Both the position numbers and the translations under genes were made by a program. Shown piece by piece: positions 1-7,795 of a stretch of 64,000 bases of DNA; position 1 is the stretch's first letter; each line of letters begins with the position of its first letter. Below the pieces are notes generated by a model. The model was given only the letters and a program-made list of their open reading frames with translations. It was not told the DNA's origin and did not search any database. This stretch comes from Verrucomicrobiota bacterium (GTDB lineage: Bacteria; Verrucomicrobiota; Verrucomicrobiia; Opitutales; Opitutaceae), in the NCBI GenBank assembly GCA_023432225.1, contig JAEYUW010000046.1:62001-126000 (forward strand), given 5' to 3'.

Positions 1-131
1 GCACCGGCTCCGTCTCGATGGCGCGCGGCCACGACAAGCTCTCGGCCAACCCGCCGCTCGTCCGCGCCGAAGTGCGCAACGGCGCCGCGGCCGACGACCA
101 CAGTCACGCCGGCATCTCGATGTCTGTATGA
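1..131 (+). CDS. ilvN: Acetolactate synthase small subunit, C-terminal fragment
   Basis: Only the last ~42 codons are in the window; the gene starts upstream. The readable frame begins TGSVSMARG and ends at TGA 129-131. An Arg-Thr-Gly-x-Val-x-x-Ala-Arg-Gly pattern is typical of the C-terminal regulatory domain of acetohydroxyacid synthase small subunits (IlvN/IlvH), and the partial first codon ends in GC, compatible with the usual Arg. Position directly upstream of ilvC supports it. The protein would activate the catalytic subunit and confer valine feedback sensitivity. The assignment rests on a short tail plus context. Confidence 0.6.
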   Translation, partial: TGSVSMARGHDKLSANPPLVRAEVRNGAAADDHSHAGISMSV

Positions 132-133
132 CG

Positions 134-295
134 ATGAGCAATCAGCTGTCAGCTTTCAGCGATCAGCGCACGGATGCCCGCGCGCCATCGCTCACCGAGT
201 TTTTCGACGAATCGTCTTCCGCCCAGCCTGCACCGGCGGCGGCGGACTACGATTTTTTCGGCGACTCGCATTTCACGCCGGAGGCTCCGCGCTGA
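134..295 (+). CDS. Small hypothetical protein in the ilv operon
   Basis: A 53-codon ATG frame opens 2 bases after the ilvN stop and ends before ilvC. The product is Ser/Ala/Phe-rich and acidic in its second half (it contains TEFFDESSS and YDFFGDSHF). It is not rich in Val, Leu or Ile, so it does not resemble a classical attenuation leader peptide. I recognise no domain. The tight spacing to ilvN and its co-direction with the operon favour real translation; the short length and lack of homologue knowledge weigh against it. Confidence 0.35.
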   Translation: MSNQLSAFSDQRTDARAPSLTEFFDESSSAQPAPAAADYDFFGDSHFTPEAPR

Positions 296-303
296 ACGCA
301 TTT

Positions 304-355
304 GTAGGGCCTCACCTCGTGTGAGGCCTAGGCTTGACGCAAGGTCGAGCCCTAC
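304..355. repeat. GTAGGGC...GCCCTAC palindromic repeat
   Basis: A 52-bp extragenic unit with terminal inverted ends GTAGGGC and GCCCTAC encloses a small hairpin (GCCTCAC / GTGAGGC). It lies between the small ORF and ilvC. Related units with the same ends occur near 3366, 6831, 31859, 48142 and 57834, so this is one copy of a dispersed family. Confidence 0.6.
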
Positions 356-399
356 AGAACCCACGAACAACACCAACCCCACATCCCTCGTTTTTAATC

Positions 400-1410
400 A
401 TGGCTAAAATCTATTACGACAAGCAGGCGGACCTCTCGCTGATCCGCGCCCGCAAAGTTGCGATCGTCGGCTACGGCTCCCAAGGCCACGCCCACGCGCT
501 CAATCTCCGCGACAGCGGCGTCGACGTCCGCGTCGGTCTGGCGAAGGACTCCAAGTCCCGCCCGAAGGCCAAGAAGGCCGGCCTGAAGGTCGACACCGTC
601 GAGGCCGTCGCGAAATGGGCCGACGTCATCATGATGCTCGTGCCCGACCACGTCGCCGCGCGCGTCTATCGCGAGTCCGTCGCCCCGCACCTGACGAAGG
701 GCAAGGCGCTGTTCTTCGCCCACGGCTTCAACATCCGCTTCGGTGGCATCAAGCCGCCGGCAGATGTCGACGTGTGCATGGTTGCTCCGAAGAGCCCCGG
801 CCACCGCGTGCGCGAAGTGTTTCAGGAGGGCGGCGGCGTCCCCGGACTCTACGCCGTGCACCAGGACGCTTCCGGCAAGGCCAAGGCGCTCGCGCTTTCT
901 TACGCGCGCGGCATCGGCTGCACTCGCGCCGGCGTGCTCGAGACGACGTTCACCGAGGAAACCGAGACCGACTTGTTCGGCGAACAGGCCGTGTTGTGCG
1001 GCGGTTGCTCCGAGCTCGTGAAGGCCGGATTCAAGACGCTCGTCGACGCCGGTTATCAGCCCGAGATCGCCTACTTCGAGTGCCTCCACGAGCTGAAGCT
1101 CATCGTCGACCTCATGTATCGCGGCGGCCTGAACTACATGCGCTACTCTGTCTCCGACACGGCGGAGTGGGGCGATTATCAGAGCGGCCCGCGCGTGATC
1201 ACGAAAGAAACGCAGCAGGAAATGAAGCGCATCCTCGCCGACATCCAGAGCGGCAAGTTCGCCAAGCGCTTCATGGACGAAAACGAGAAGCACGGTCGCA
1301 AGACGATGAACGCCTTCCGCAAAAAGGAGCGTAGCCAACCGATCGAGAAGGTCGGCGTGAAGCTCCGCGGGATGATGCCGTTCCTCAACCCGGTCGTCAT
1401 CTCCAAGTAA
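400..1410 (+). CDS. ilvC: Ketol-acid reductoisomerase
   Basis: This enzyme converts acetolactate or acetohydroxybutyrate to dihydroxyisovalerate or dihydroxymethylvalerate using NAD(P)H and Mg2+ in valine, leucine and isoleucine synthesis. The 336-residue product has the short class I length. The N-terminal Rossmann motif GYGSQGHAHA is at about residues 25-34, and the C-terminal knotted domain carries the conserved ELKLIVDLMYRGGL stretch. The ATG at 400 is chosen because the protein then opens MAKIYYD, the normal family start; an upstream in-frame start at 334 lies in the repeat. It lies downstream of ilvN and upstream of leuA on the same strand. Confidence 0.97.
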   Translation: MAKIYYDKQADLSLIRARKVAIVGYGSQGHAHALNLRDSGVDVRVGLAKDSKSRPKAKKAGLKVDTVEAVAKWADVIMMLVPDHVAARVYRESVAPHLTKGKALFFAHGFNIRFGGIKPPADVDVCMVAPKSPGHRVREVFQEGGGVPGLYAVHQDASGKAKALALSYARGIGCTRAGVLETTFTEETETDLFGEQAVLCGGCSELVKAGFKTLVDAGYQPEIAYFECLHELKLIVDLMYRGGLNYMRYSVSDTAEWGDYQSGPRVITKETQQEMKRILADIQSGKFAKRFMDENEKHGRKTMNAFRKKERSQPIEKVGVKLRGMMPFLNPVVISK

Positions 1411-1433
1411 CCGATTTGGTGTTGTGTTACCCC

Positions 1434-1465
1434 GGCGGGCGGTCGCTCGCGGCCGCCCGCCTTTA
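1434..1465 (+). terminator. GC-rich hairpin after ilvC
   Basis: A 9-bp perfect stem (GGCGGGCGG / CCGCCCGCC) with a 10-base loop is followed by only three T residues. It could be a weak terminator or an RNA-processing/attenuation structure between ilvC and leuA. Confidence 0.45.
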
Positions 1466-1494
1466 CTCCTCCGATTTCTGAACAACGAATCGCC

Positions 1495-1707
1495 ATGAAC
1501 AAACCTGCCTCCTCCAACCGCAGCGAAGAATCCTTTCGCGTGACGGACTTGTTCTCGCCGAACGATGCCCATGCGGACCCGCGCAGCCAGCGCCCCGCCG
1601 CCGAGCCCGCGACGCGTCCTTCCGTCGCCGGCGTCCCCGACTCGTTCGTCTTCGTTAATCCTTTGTTTTCCTCTCCGCGCGATCCGCGCCCCTCCACGCA
1701 GCGATAA
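1495..1707 (+). CDS. Small hypothetical protein between ilvC and leuA
   Basis: A 70-codon ATG frame fills most of the ilvC-leuA gap. The product is Pro/Ser/Arg-rich with no recognised domain; it contains RVTDLFSPND and FVFVNPLF. Like the 53-codon ORF at 134-295 it sits in a gap of the branched-chain operon and is not enriched in branched-chain codons. Translation is plausible but unproven; the high GC content allows chance ORFs of this size. Confidence 0.35.
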   Translation: MNKPASSNRSEESFRVTDLFSPNDAHADPRSQRPAAEPATRPSVAGVPDSFVFVNPLFSSPRDPRPSTQR

Positions 1708-1742
1708 CCGCTGCGTTTTTCGTTTCTCAACCCGCACCTGCC

Positions 1743-3350
1743 ATGGACTCGAACTACATCCGCATTTTCGACACCAGCCTGCGCGACGGCGAGCAAGCTC
1801 CCGGCGCCTCCATGACCTCCAGCGAAAAGCTTGAGGTTGCCCGCACGCTGGCGCGACTTGGCGTCGATGTGATCGAGGCAGGGTTCCCCGCGGCGTCGCC
1901 CGACGACCTCGCGGCGGTCCAAGCGATCGCGGCCGAGGTCGGCCAAACGCCGATCGAAGGACGCCCGCAAGCCGAGCCGCCGATCATCTGCGGCCTCGCA
2001 CGCTGCACGCGCAACGACATCGCGACCGCGTGGGAAGGCGTCAAAGGCGCGAAGCGCCCGCGCATCCACACTTTCCTCGCGACGAGCGACATTCACCTGC
2101 AGCACAAGCTCCGCATGACGCGACCCGAGGTCGTAGCGCGTGCGGTCGAGATGGTGACGTTCGCGCGCTCGCTCTGCGCCGATATCGAGTTCTCGCCCGA
2201 GGACGCTGGCCGCAGCGATCCGCAATTTCTCTACGAGGTGCTCGCCGCCGTCATCAAAGCCGGCGCGACCACGCTCAACATCCCCGACACCGTGGGCTAC
2301 ACGATGCCCGACGAATACGGCGCGATGATCGCCGGTGTCATCGCGAACACGCCCGGCGCGAAGGACGTTATCATTTCCACGCACTGCCACGACGATCTCG
2401 GCCTCGCCGTCGCCAACACGCTCGCGGGCCTCCGCGCCGGCGCGCGCCAGGCGGAAGTCACGCTCAACGGCATCGGCGAGCGCGCGGGCAACGCCTCGCT
2501 CGAGGAACTCGTCATGGCCATCCGCACGCGCGGCGAGAAGCTCGGCCTGCACAGCGGGATCGACACGAAGCAGCTCTGCCGCGCCTCGAAGCTCATCTCG
2601 CGCGTCACCAGTTATCCCGTCCCGCCGAACAAGGCCATCGTCGGCGCCAACGCCTTCGCGCACGAGTCCGGCATCCACCAGGACGGCATGATCAAGAACG
2701 CGCAGACCTACGAGATCATGCGCCCCGAGGACGTCGGCGCCACGCAGACGACGCTCGTGCTCGGCAAACACTCCGGCCGCAACGCCGTCTCGAAACGCCT
2801 CGCCGAACTCGGTTATCCGCTCGAAGGCGAAGCACTCGCGCGTGCGTTCGCCGAGTTCAAGAAACTCGCCGATCGCAAGAAATCGGTGCACGACGCCGAT
2901 CTCATCGCGCTCGCGAGCGACGAGCGCACGCAGGCGCCCGAACTCTGGACGTTGCAGGATCTCCAAGTGGCGTGCGGCACGACCGGACTCCCGACGGCGA
3001 CGGTCCGCCTCAAGGGGCCGGATGGCAAACTGCACGTCCATGCCGCCGTCGGCACTGGTCCGGTCGACGCGAGCTACAAGGCGATCGCCACGATCGTCGG
3101 CGTGCCGGTCGAACTGCTCGAGTTCGTCGTCAACGCCGTCACCGAAGGCATCGACGCGCTCGGCGAAGTTTCCGTGCGCGTGAAGCACGACGACCAGCGC
3201 TCCGCGCACGGTCACGGTGCCGATACCGACATCATTGTCGCGAGTGCGAAAGCTTACCTCGCGGCCGTGAACCTCGTGCTCTCGCGGCAGACCGCCGCGC
3301 CGGTGCACGCGCAGAAGTCGAGCGTTCCCGCCGAAGCCACCGCGACATGA
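1743..3350 (+). CDS. leuA: 2-isopropylmalate synthase
   Basis: Condenses 2-oxoisovalerate with acetyl-CoA, the committed step of leucine synthesis. The 535-residue product opens IRIFDTSLRDGEQAPGAS, the LeuA signature with the metal/substrate Arg-Asp. It contains the metal-binding HCHDDLGLAVAN and the GIGERAGNAS motif, and HESGIHQDGM. After about residue 390 it carries the C-terminal regulatory domain expected for leucine feedback control. Length fits bacterial LeuA1. Start ATG 1743 gives MDSNYIRIFD. It is followed by a repeat and then the paralogous cimA. Confidence 0.95.
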   Translation: MDSNYIRIFDTSLRDGEQAPGASMTSSEKLEVARTLARLGVDVIEAGFPAASPDDLAAVQAIAAEVGQTPIEGRPQAEPPIICGLARCTRNDIATAWEGVKGAKRPRIHTFLATSDIHLQHKLRMTRPEVVARAVEMVTFARSLCADIEFSPEDAGRSDPQFLYEVLAAVIKAGATTLNIPDTVGYTMPDEYGAMIAGVIANTPGAKDVIISTHCHDDLGLAVANTLAGLRAGARQAEVTLNGIGERAGNASLEELVMAIRTRGEKLGLHSGIDTKQLCRASKLISRVTSYPVPPNKAIVGANAFAHESGIHQDGMIKNAQTYEIMRPEDVGATQTTLVLGKHSGRNAVSKRLAELGYPLEGEALARAFAEFKKLADRKKSVHDADLIALASDERTQAPELWTLQDLQVACGTTGLPTATVRLKGPDGKLHVHAAVGTGPVDASYKAIATIVGVPVELLEFVVNAVTEGIDALGEVSVRVKHDDQRSAHGHGADTDIIVASAKAYLAAVNLVLSRQTAAPVHAQKSSVPAEATAT

Positions 3351-3365
3351 GCGAAGGTCTTCGCA

Positions 3366-3480
3366 GTAGGACCGGCTTCAGCCGGTCCCAAAAAACTCCC
3401 GCCACCGCGCACCGCGCGACCTTGACCGGGGCTGCAGCATGCTCGCGCGCATCCTTCAGGCCGGCTGAAGCCGGCCCTAC
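3366..3480. repeat. GTAGG...CCTAC double-hairpin repeat
   Basis: A 115-bp unit between leuA and cimA. The left half has ACCGGCTTCAGCCGGT; the right half has GGCCGGCTGAAGCCGGCC, ending CCCTAC. It belongs to the same family as the units at 31859, 48142 and 57834. Confidence 0.6.
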
Positions 3481-3501
3481 CACCTCCACGTTTTCCGCAC
3501 C

Positions 3502-5106
3502 ATGAGCCGCGATCCGAATCTTCCCGCGACCGTTGAAGTCTTCGACACCACGCTGCGCGACGGCGCGCAGACCGAGGGCATCTCATATTCCCTCGAGGAC
3601 AAACTGCGCATCGCGCAGAAACTCGATGAACTCGGCGTGACCTTCATTGAGGGCGGCTGGCCGGGCTCAAATCCCAAGGACGCCGCGTTCTTCGACGCCG
3701 CTCGCACGCGCCAATGGAAGACGGCGAAGATCGTCGCCTTCGGCGCCACGCGCCGCGCCAACATCGCCCCCGCCGACGATCCGAGCGTCCAGGCGCTCGT
3801 CGCGGCCGGCACGGAGGTCTGCTGCATCTTCGGCAAGTCCTCCGTCATGCAGGTCGAGGAAGTGCTGCGCACGACGCTCGACGAGAACCTGCGCATGATC
3901 GAGGACACCGTCGCTTACCTGCGCGGGCAGGGGAAGCGCGTGATCTACGACGCGGAGCATTTCTTTGACGCGTTCGACGCGAACTCCGATTACGCGCTCA
4001 AGACGCTCGCCGCGGCGCAGAAGGGTGGGGCGGAGACGCTGACGCTCTGCGACACCAACGGCGGTCATCTGCCGTGGCAGGTTGAGGAGATCGTCCGCGC
4101 GGTCCGCGCGCGTTTCGGTCCCTCACAGCGCATCGGCATGCACACGCACGACGACACGGGTTGCGGCGTGGCCAACACCATCGCGGGCGTCCGCGCCGGC
4201 GCCGCGCACGTGCAGGGCACGATCAACGGCTACGGTGAACGCTGCGGCAACGCGAACCTCTGCATCGTCGTGCCGAATCTCGAGCTGAAGCTCGGTCTGC
4301 GCGCGCTGCCTGAAGGTTCGTTGCCGCGCCTGCACGACGTGGCGCGCTTCGTCGCCGAAGTCGCGAACCTCTCGCTCAACGAGCACATGGCCTACGTCGG
4401 CCGCAGCGCGTTTGCGCACAAGGCCGGCGTGCACGTCTCGGCGATGCTTCGTCACCCGGACGCGTATCAGCACATCGACCCGACGAAGGTCGGCAACGAG
4501 ATGCGCGTGGTCGTCAGCGAACTCTCCGGTCGCGCCAACCTCGTTTCGAAAGCTGAGAATTTCGGCCTCACCGAACTCGACGCGCAGACCGGCGCGAAGG
4601 TCGTCGAGGACATCAAGGCGCTGGAGAACGAGGGTTTCTCGTTCGAGGCCGCCGAAGCCAGCGTCGCGCTGCTCGTGCGGCGTCGCGCGGCGGATTACGC
4701 GGCGCCGTTCAAGCTGATCGACTACCGCGTTATGGTGACGCGGCACGACGAGAAGCGCTTCGCCGACGCGACGATCAAGCTCCAGGTCGAGGCGGACGAG
4801 GTGCACACCGCCGCCAGCGGCGACGGTCCGGTGCACGCCTTCGACCGCGCGCTGCGCAAGGCGCTCGAGCCGCATTTCCCGGTGGTCCGCGGCATTCACC
4901 TCGCCGACTACAAGGTCCGCATCCTGAACACCGGGGCCGGCACCGCTGCGATCACGCGCGTGCTGATCGACTGGCACAACGGCGACGCGCGGTGGAGCAC
5001 CGTCGGCGCCGGCACGAACATTCTCGAAGCCACTTGGCTCGCATTGGCCGATGGCTACGAGTTCGGGCTCACTCCCGTTTCCACGAAAACGCCGGCCGCC
5101 GTGTAA
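3502..5106 (+). CDS. cimA: (R)-citramalate synthase
   Basis: Condenses pyruvate with acetyl-CoA to citramalate, giving a threonine-independent route to 2-oxobutyrate and isoleucine. The 534-residue product belongs to the LeuA-like DRE-TIM family: VFDTTLRDGAQTEGIS near the N terminus, MHTHDDTGCGVANT and NGYGERCGNANL in the barrel, and a C-terminal regulatory domain. The EGISYSLEDKLRIAQKLDEL and EGGWPGSNPKD stretches are typical of the CimA type rather than LeuA or homocitrate synthase. It lies between leuA and leuB, which can process citramalate-derived intermediates (3-methylmalate). Confidence 0.9.
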   Translation: MSRDPNLPATVEVFDTTLRDGAQTEGISYSLEDKLRIAQKLDELGVTFIEGGWPGSNPKDAAFFDAARTRQWKTAKIVAFGATRRANIAPADDPSVQALVAAGTEVCCIFGKSSVMQVEEVLRTTLDENLRMIEDTVAYLRGQGKRVIYDAEHFFDAFDANSDYALKTLAAAQKGGAETLTLCDTNGGHLPWQVEEIVRAVRARFGPSQRIGMHTHDDTGCGVANTIAGVRAGAAHVQGTINGYGERCGNANLCIVVPNLELKLGLRALPEGSLPRLHDVARFVAEVANLSLNEHMAYVGRSAFAHKAGVHVSAMLRHPDAYQHIDPTKVGNEMRVVVSELSGRANLVSKAENFGLTELDAQTGAKVVEDIKALENEGFSFEAAEASVALLVRRRAADYAAPFKLIDYRVMVTRHDEKRFADATIKLQVEADEVHTAASGDGPVHAFDRALRKALEPHFPVVRGIHLADYKVRILNTGAGTAAITRVLIDWHNGDARWSTVGAGTNILEATWLALADGYEFGLTPVSTKTPAAV

Positions 5107-5180
5107 AAAAACGGTTGGTCAGCAATTCCCAATCCACGCGGCGCACGGCCGTTATTTCCCGTGCAAAATACTCAGCATCA

Positions 5181-6260
5181 ATGAAGGCAACCATCGCACT
5201 CACCCCCGGGGACGGCATCGGCCCCGAAGTCGTCCAGGAGGCACGACTTCTGCTCTCCGATGTGGCGAGTCACTATGGTCACCAATTTCAATTCACCGAG
5301 CACCTTTTGGGCGGCTGTGCGATCGATCGCCACGGCACTGCACTTCCGGACGAAACGCTTCAGGGCTGTCGTCGCGCGGATGCTGTGCTGCTCGGCGCCG
5401 TTGGTGGACCTAAATGGGACGACCCGCAGGCCAAAGTTCGCCCCGAGCAAGGCCTCCTCGCGATCCGCAAGGCGCTCGGACTTTACGCCAATCTCCGGCC
5501 CATCAGCCCGCATCCCGCGCTCGCCAAGCTTTCTCCGCTCAAGCCCGAACGCGTGGCCGGAGTCGACTTCATCGTCGTTCGCGAACTCACCGGTGGACTC
5601 TATTTCGGAACTCCTAAGGGACGCGAGCAGACGCCCGACGGCGAGCGCGCCATCGACACGCTCGTCTACACCGAGGCCGAGATTCGACGTATCGTGAAAC
5701 TCGCCTTCCAGCTTGCGCAACAGCGCCGGAAGCTCGTCACCTCGGTCGACAAGGCCAACGTGCTCGAATCCTCCCGGCTCTGGCGCAAGGTGGCGATCGA
5801 GGTCGGCAAGGAGTTCCCTGACGTAAAGCTGGAGCACCAGCTCGTCGATTCCTGCGCCATGCGCCTGATCACGCACGCGCCGTCGTTCGACGTGATCGTC
5901 ACCGAAAACATGTTCGGCGACATCCTCACCGACGAAGCCGCCGTGCTCGCCGGCTCACTCGGCATGTGCCCCAGCGCCTCGCTCGGCGAAGGCCGCATCG
6001 GCCTCTACGAGCCGATTCACGGCTCCGCACCCGACATCGCCGGCAAAGGCATTGCCAATCCCACCGGCACGATTCTTTCCGCCGCCCTGTTGCTCCGCCA
6101 CTCGCTCGGTCTCGAAGCCGAGGCGAAGGCCGTCGAGGCCGCCGTCTCCGCGACGATCGACGCCGGCCAGCTCACGGGCGACCTCGGCGCCACGAAGCCG
6201 CTGACGACCGCGCAAATGGGCGCGGCCATCCGCGAGCGCCTCGCTGCCGCGCGGAACTGA
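5181..6260 (+). CDS. leuB: 3-isopropylmalate dehydrogenase
   Basis: NAD-dependent oxidative decarboxylation of 3-isopropylmalate; the enzyme type also acts on 3-methylmalate from the citramalate route. The 359-residue product opens TPGDGIGPEVV and has LLGAVGGPKWD, VRELTGGLYFGTPKGRE, the SVDKANVLESSRLWR catalytic stretch, DSCAMRLI, ENMFGDILTDEAA and EPIHGSAPDIAGKGIANP. These are all hallmark LeuB segments. The ATG at 5181 is chosen because the family begins just before TPGDGIG; the longer frame from 4992 overlaps cimA. Confidence 0.97.
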   Translation: MKATIALTPGDGIGPEVVQEARLLLSDVASHYGHQFQFTEHLLGGCAIDRHGTALPDETLQGCRRADAVLLGAVGGPKWDDPQAKVRPEQGLLAIRKALGLYANLRPISPHPALAKLSPLKPERVAGVDFIVVRELTGGLYFGTPKGREQTPDGERAIDTLVYTEAEIRRIVKLAFQLAQQRRKLVTSVDKANVLESSRLWRKVAIEVGKEFPDVKLEHQLVDSCAMRLITHAPSFDVIVTENMFGDILTDEAAVLAGSLGMCPSASLGEGRIGLYEPIHGSAPDIAGKGIANPTGTILSAALLLRHSLGLEAEAKAVEAAVSATIDAGQLTGDLGATKPLTTAQMGAAIRERLAAARN

Positions 6261-6280
6261 TTTCTGCTCTCCTGTTTCCC

Positions 6281-6601
6281 ATGATCGCTACAACCAACCG
6301 CTACAGCTCCGAGGTCGGTGCCACTTCCAGTGGCACGATGGAAGCCCCGCGCGACGCCATTCGTCGCTCGGTCGGCGCCGTCGATCCCTCGCTCGCGTTC
6401 CCGCGCACTTCGGTGCGCGTGCGCGAGTCGAACCCGAACCACCACCTCTGGAACAACAACGGAACGTGGTATGTGCACTACACCGTGCACCCGACGCCGC
6501 TCACCAAGTCGCGCGTCCGGATGTCGCTCGAGACTAAAGACCTCGAGACTGCTCGCCAACGTCGCGACGAAATCCTCGTTCGCGCCGGCGCCTGCCTCTA
6601 A
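6281..6601 (+). CDS. Small protein resembling a stand-alone integrase arm-binding domain
   Basis: A 106-residue product opening MIATTNRYSSE starts 20 bases after leuB. Residues ~45-105 read HHLWNNNGTWYVHYTVHP, then RVRMSLETKDLETARQRRDE. That pattern (a short beta-hairpin with aromatics, then SLETKDLETA and a basic helix) resembles the N-terminal arm-DNA-binding domain of tyrosine integrases such as those at 19929 and 44792, but no catalytic domain follows. It ends before the operon terminator. It could be a DNA-binding regulator recruited from an integrase. No homologue was searched. Confidence 0.55.
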   Translation: MIATTNRYSSEVGATSSGTMEAPRDAIRRSVGAVDPSLAFPRTSVRVRESNPNHHLWNNNGTWYVHYTVHPTPLTKSRVRMSLETKDLETARQRRDEILVRAGACL

Positions 6602-6682
6602 AAACTACTGCGCTTCCGAATCGGCGCGCCGTTAACGCGGTGCGCCGCTGCCAGAGAATCTTCCACCCACTTAATCACCGCA

Positions 6683-6707
6683 ACCGGGCGGAGGGCCCGG
6701 TTTTTTT
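6683..6707 (+). terminator. Terminator of the ilv-leu operon
   Basis: A 7-bp stem ACCGGGC / GCCCGGT is followed by seven T residues. It lies 82 bases after the stop of the last small gene. The following ~360 bases up to tRNA-Thr hold only a repeat and presumably the tRNA promoter. Confidence 0.8.
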
Positions 6708-6830
6708 GTGTCCGGAAGAGGCGTGCAGGGGCGAATCAGAGCGAGCGCTCGTAGCGTTCAGACAGTCGATGGCGCGAGGAACGCGTGGGGGAGCAACGAG
6801 CAATCTTCCGTTCGTTTCGCCGAGTCTGAG

Positions 6831-6933
6831 GTAGGGCGGCGTTCCGAGCGCAGCGAGAAGACCGGACGCACAGCGGGCCGGCCATCCCTTCGCCGCCGCA
6901 AACTCGCGGTGTGGAGCGGAGTCCGCGCCCTAC
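6831..6933. repeat. GTAGGGC...GCCCTAC extragenic repeat
   Basis: A 103-bp unit bounded by GTAGGGCGG and CCGCGCCCTAC lies in the 465-base non-coding stretch between the leu operon and tRNA-Thr. It is a copy of the dispersed family noted at 304 and elsewhere. I see no other gene in that stretch. Confidence 0.5.
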
Positions 6934-7066
6934 GTTGCGCTCCGTTACACCTTTCACGCCGCATGAAGTATCTGGACTGGCGGAAATTTGCGTCGTGCCG
7001 CGTTCGGGATAAAAACGTGCTTGCCAGTAAGCGGGCCGCTCCGCGAAATCGGCCCCTCGTTCTTTC

Positions 7067-7142
7067 GCCAACATAGCTCAGTTGGTAGAGCAGCGCTTTC
7101 GTAAAGCGCGGGTCGCTGGTTCAAGTCCAGTTGTTGGCTCCA
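7067..7142 (+). tRNA. tRNA-Thr (anticodon CGT)
   Basis: A 76-base cloverleaf: acceptor GCCAACA pairs with TGTTGGC, D-arm AGCTCAGTTGGTAGAGC, anticodon stem GCGCT/AGCGC with loop TTCGTAA (CGT = Thr), T-arm CTGGTTCAAGTCCAG, and genomically encoded CCA at the 3' end. A hairpin with T-run follows at 7150. Confidence 0.95.
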
Positions 7143-7145
7143 TTT

Positions 7146-7763
7146 TCAGACGCCCGGTTTCCGACGAGGAAGCCGGGCGTTTTGCGTATCAGGGCGCGGC
7201 TTTCTGTCGCCCTGGCCGGGCCGTTGAAAGCGGATCTGCCGCTCACGATAATCGATGGTGGCTCCCAGCGCGTGCAACAGATCGGCGCCGAGCAGACCAC
7301 GCACCACGGGCAGCCCTTCACGCTCCCAATGCGAGTTGCGCCGCTCGATCATCGGTATTTTCCCCACCATCAGCGGCCAATGCTCAATGACGGCGAAGCC
7401 CAGATCGACGCGTGTCGCCGCGGTTCGTTTGAACACCGTCTTCGAACTGCCCAAACCTTGAACGATCACGTCCTCTGTCGCGACAAGCCCCTTGATCAGA
7501 CATAGCTCGGGCGAGATCCAGGTGCGGCTGGCGCCGGTATCGATCACGAAAAGCTCCTCCGTGCCGAGAAACGGCAGAAAGACGGCGAGATCAGTCGGGG
7601 CGTCGTCTTCGGTCACGACCGCGAGCGGAAGCGCGACGGTGCTCTTGCCACTCGTCCATCGCACAACGGGTTGCCCGATCGGTGGGCTGGAGGCCGGCGG
7701 GCGGCTCACGCAGCCGCTGGCGCAGATTGCCACGAGCAAGGCCGCCGCCGCGAATATCCTCAT
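7146..7763 (-). CDS. Retropepsin-like aspartic protease family lipoprotein
   Basis: A 205-residue product with an N-terminal signal ending in a lipobox-like CASGC, so probably a membrane-anchored periplasmic protein. It has one Asp-Thr-Gly-Ala motif (FVIDTGASRTW, about residue 73), followed by a VVRGLLGADLL segment like the hydrophobic-hydrophobic-Gly of retroviral-type proteases. One DTG motif per chain implies dimerisation. Its target is unknown. It ends 4 bases from tRNA-Thr and lies 32 bases upstream of the kinase gene's end on the same strand. Confidence 0.75.
   Translation of the reverse strand: MRIFAAAALLVAICASGCVSRPPASSPPIGQPVVRWTSGKSTVALPLAVVTEDDAPTDLAVFLPFLGTEELFVIDTGASRTWISPELCLIKGLVATEDVIVQGLGSSKTVFKRTAATRVDLGFAVIEHWPLMVGKIPMIERRNSHWEREGLPVVRGLLGADLLHALGATIDYRERQIRFQRPGQGDRKPRPDTQNARLPRRKPGV
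7150..7183 (+). terminator. tRNA-Thr terminator (inside the end of the convergent gene)
   Basis: An 8-bp stem ACGCCCGG / CCGGGCGT with TTTT lies directly after tRNA-Thr. It overlaps the last codons of the minus-strand gene that ends at 7146, so it may stop transcription from both sides. Confidence 0.65.
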
Positions 7764-7795
7764 GGCTCAACAATTCTCATCGCCTCGCGCGATCG

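Noticed and set aside
1179..3308. 709-codon minus-strand ORF opposite leuA
   Set aside because: Antisense shadow of leuA and part of ilvC.
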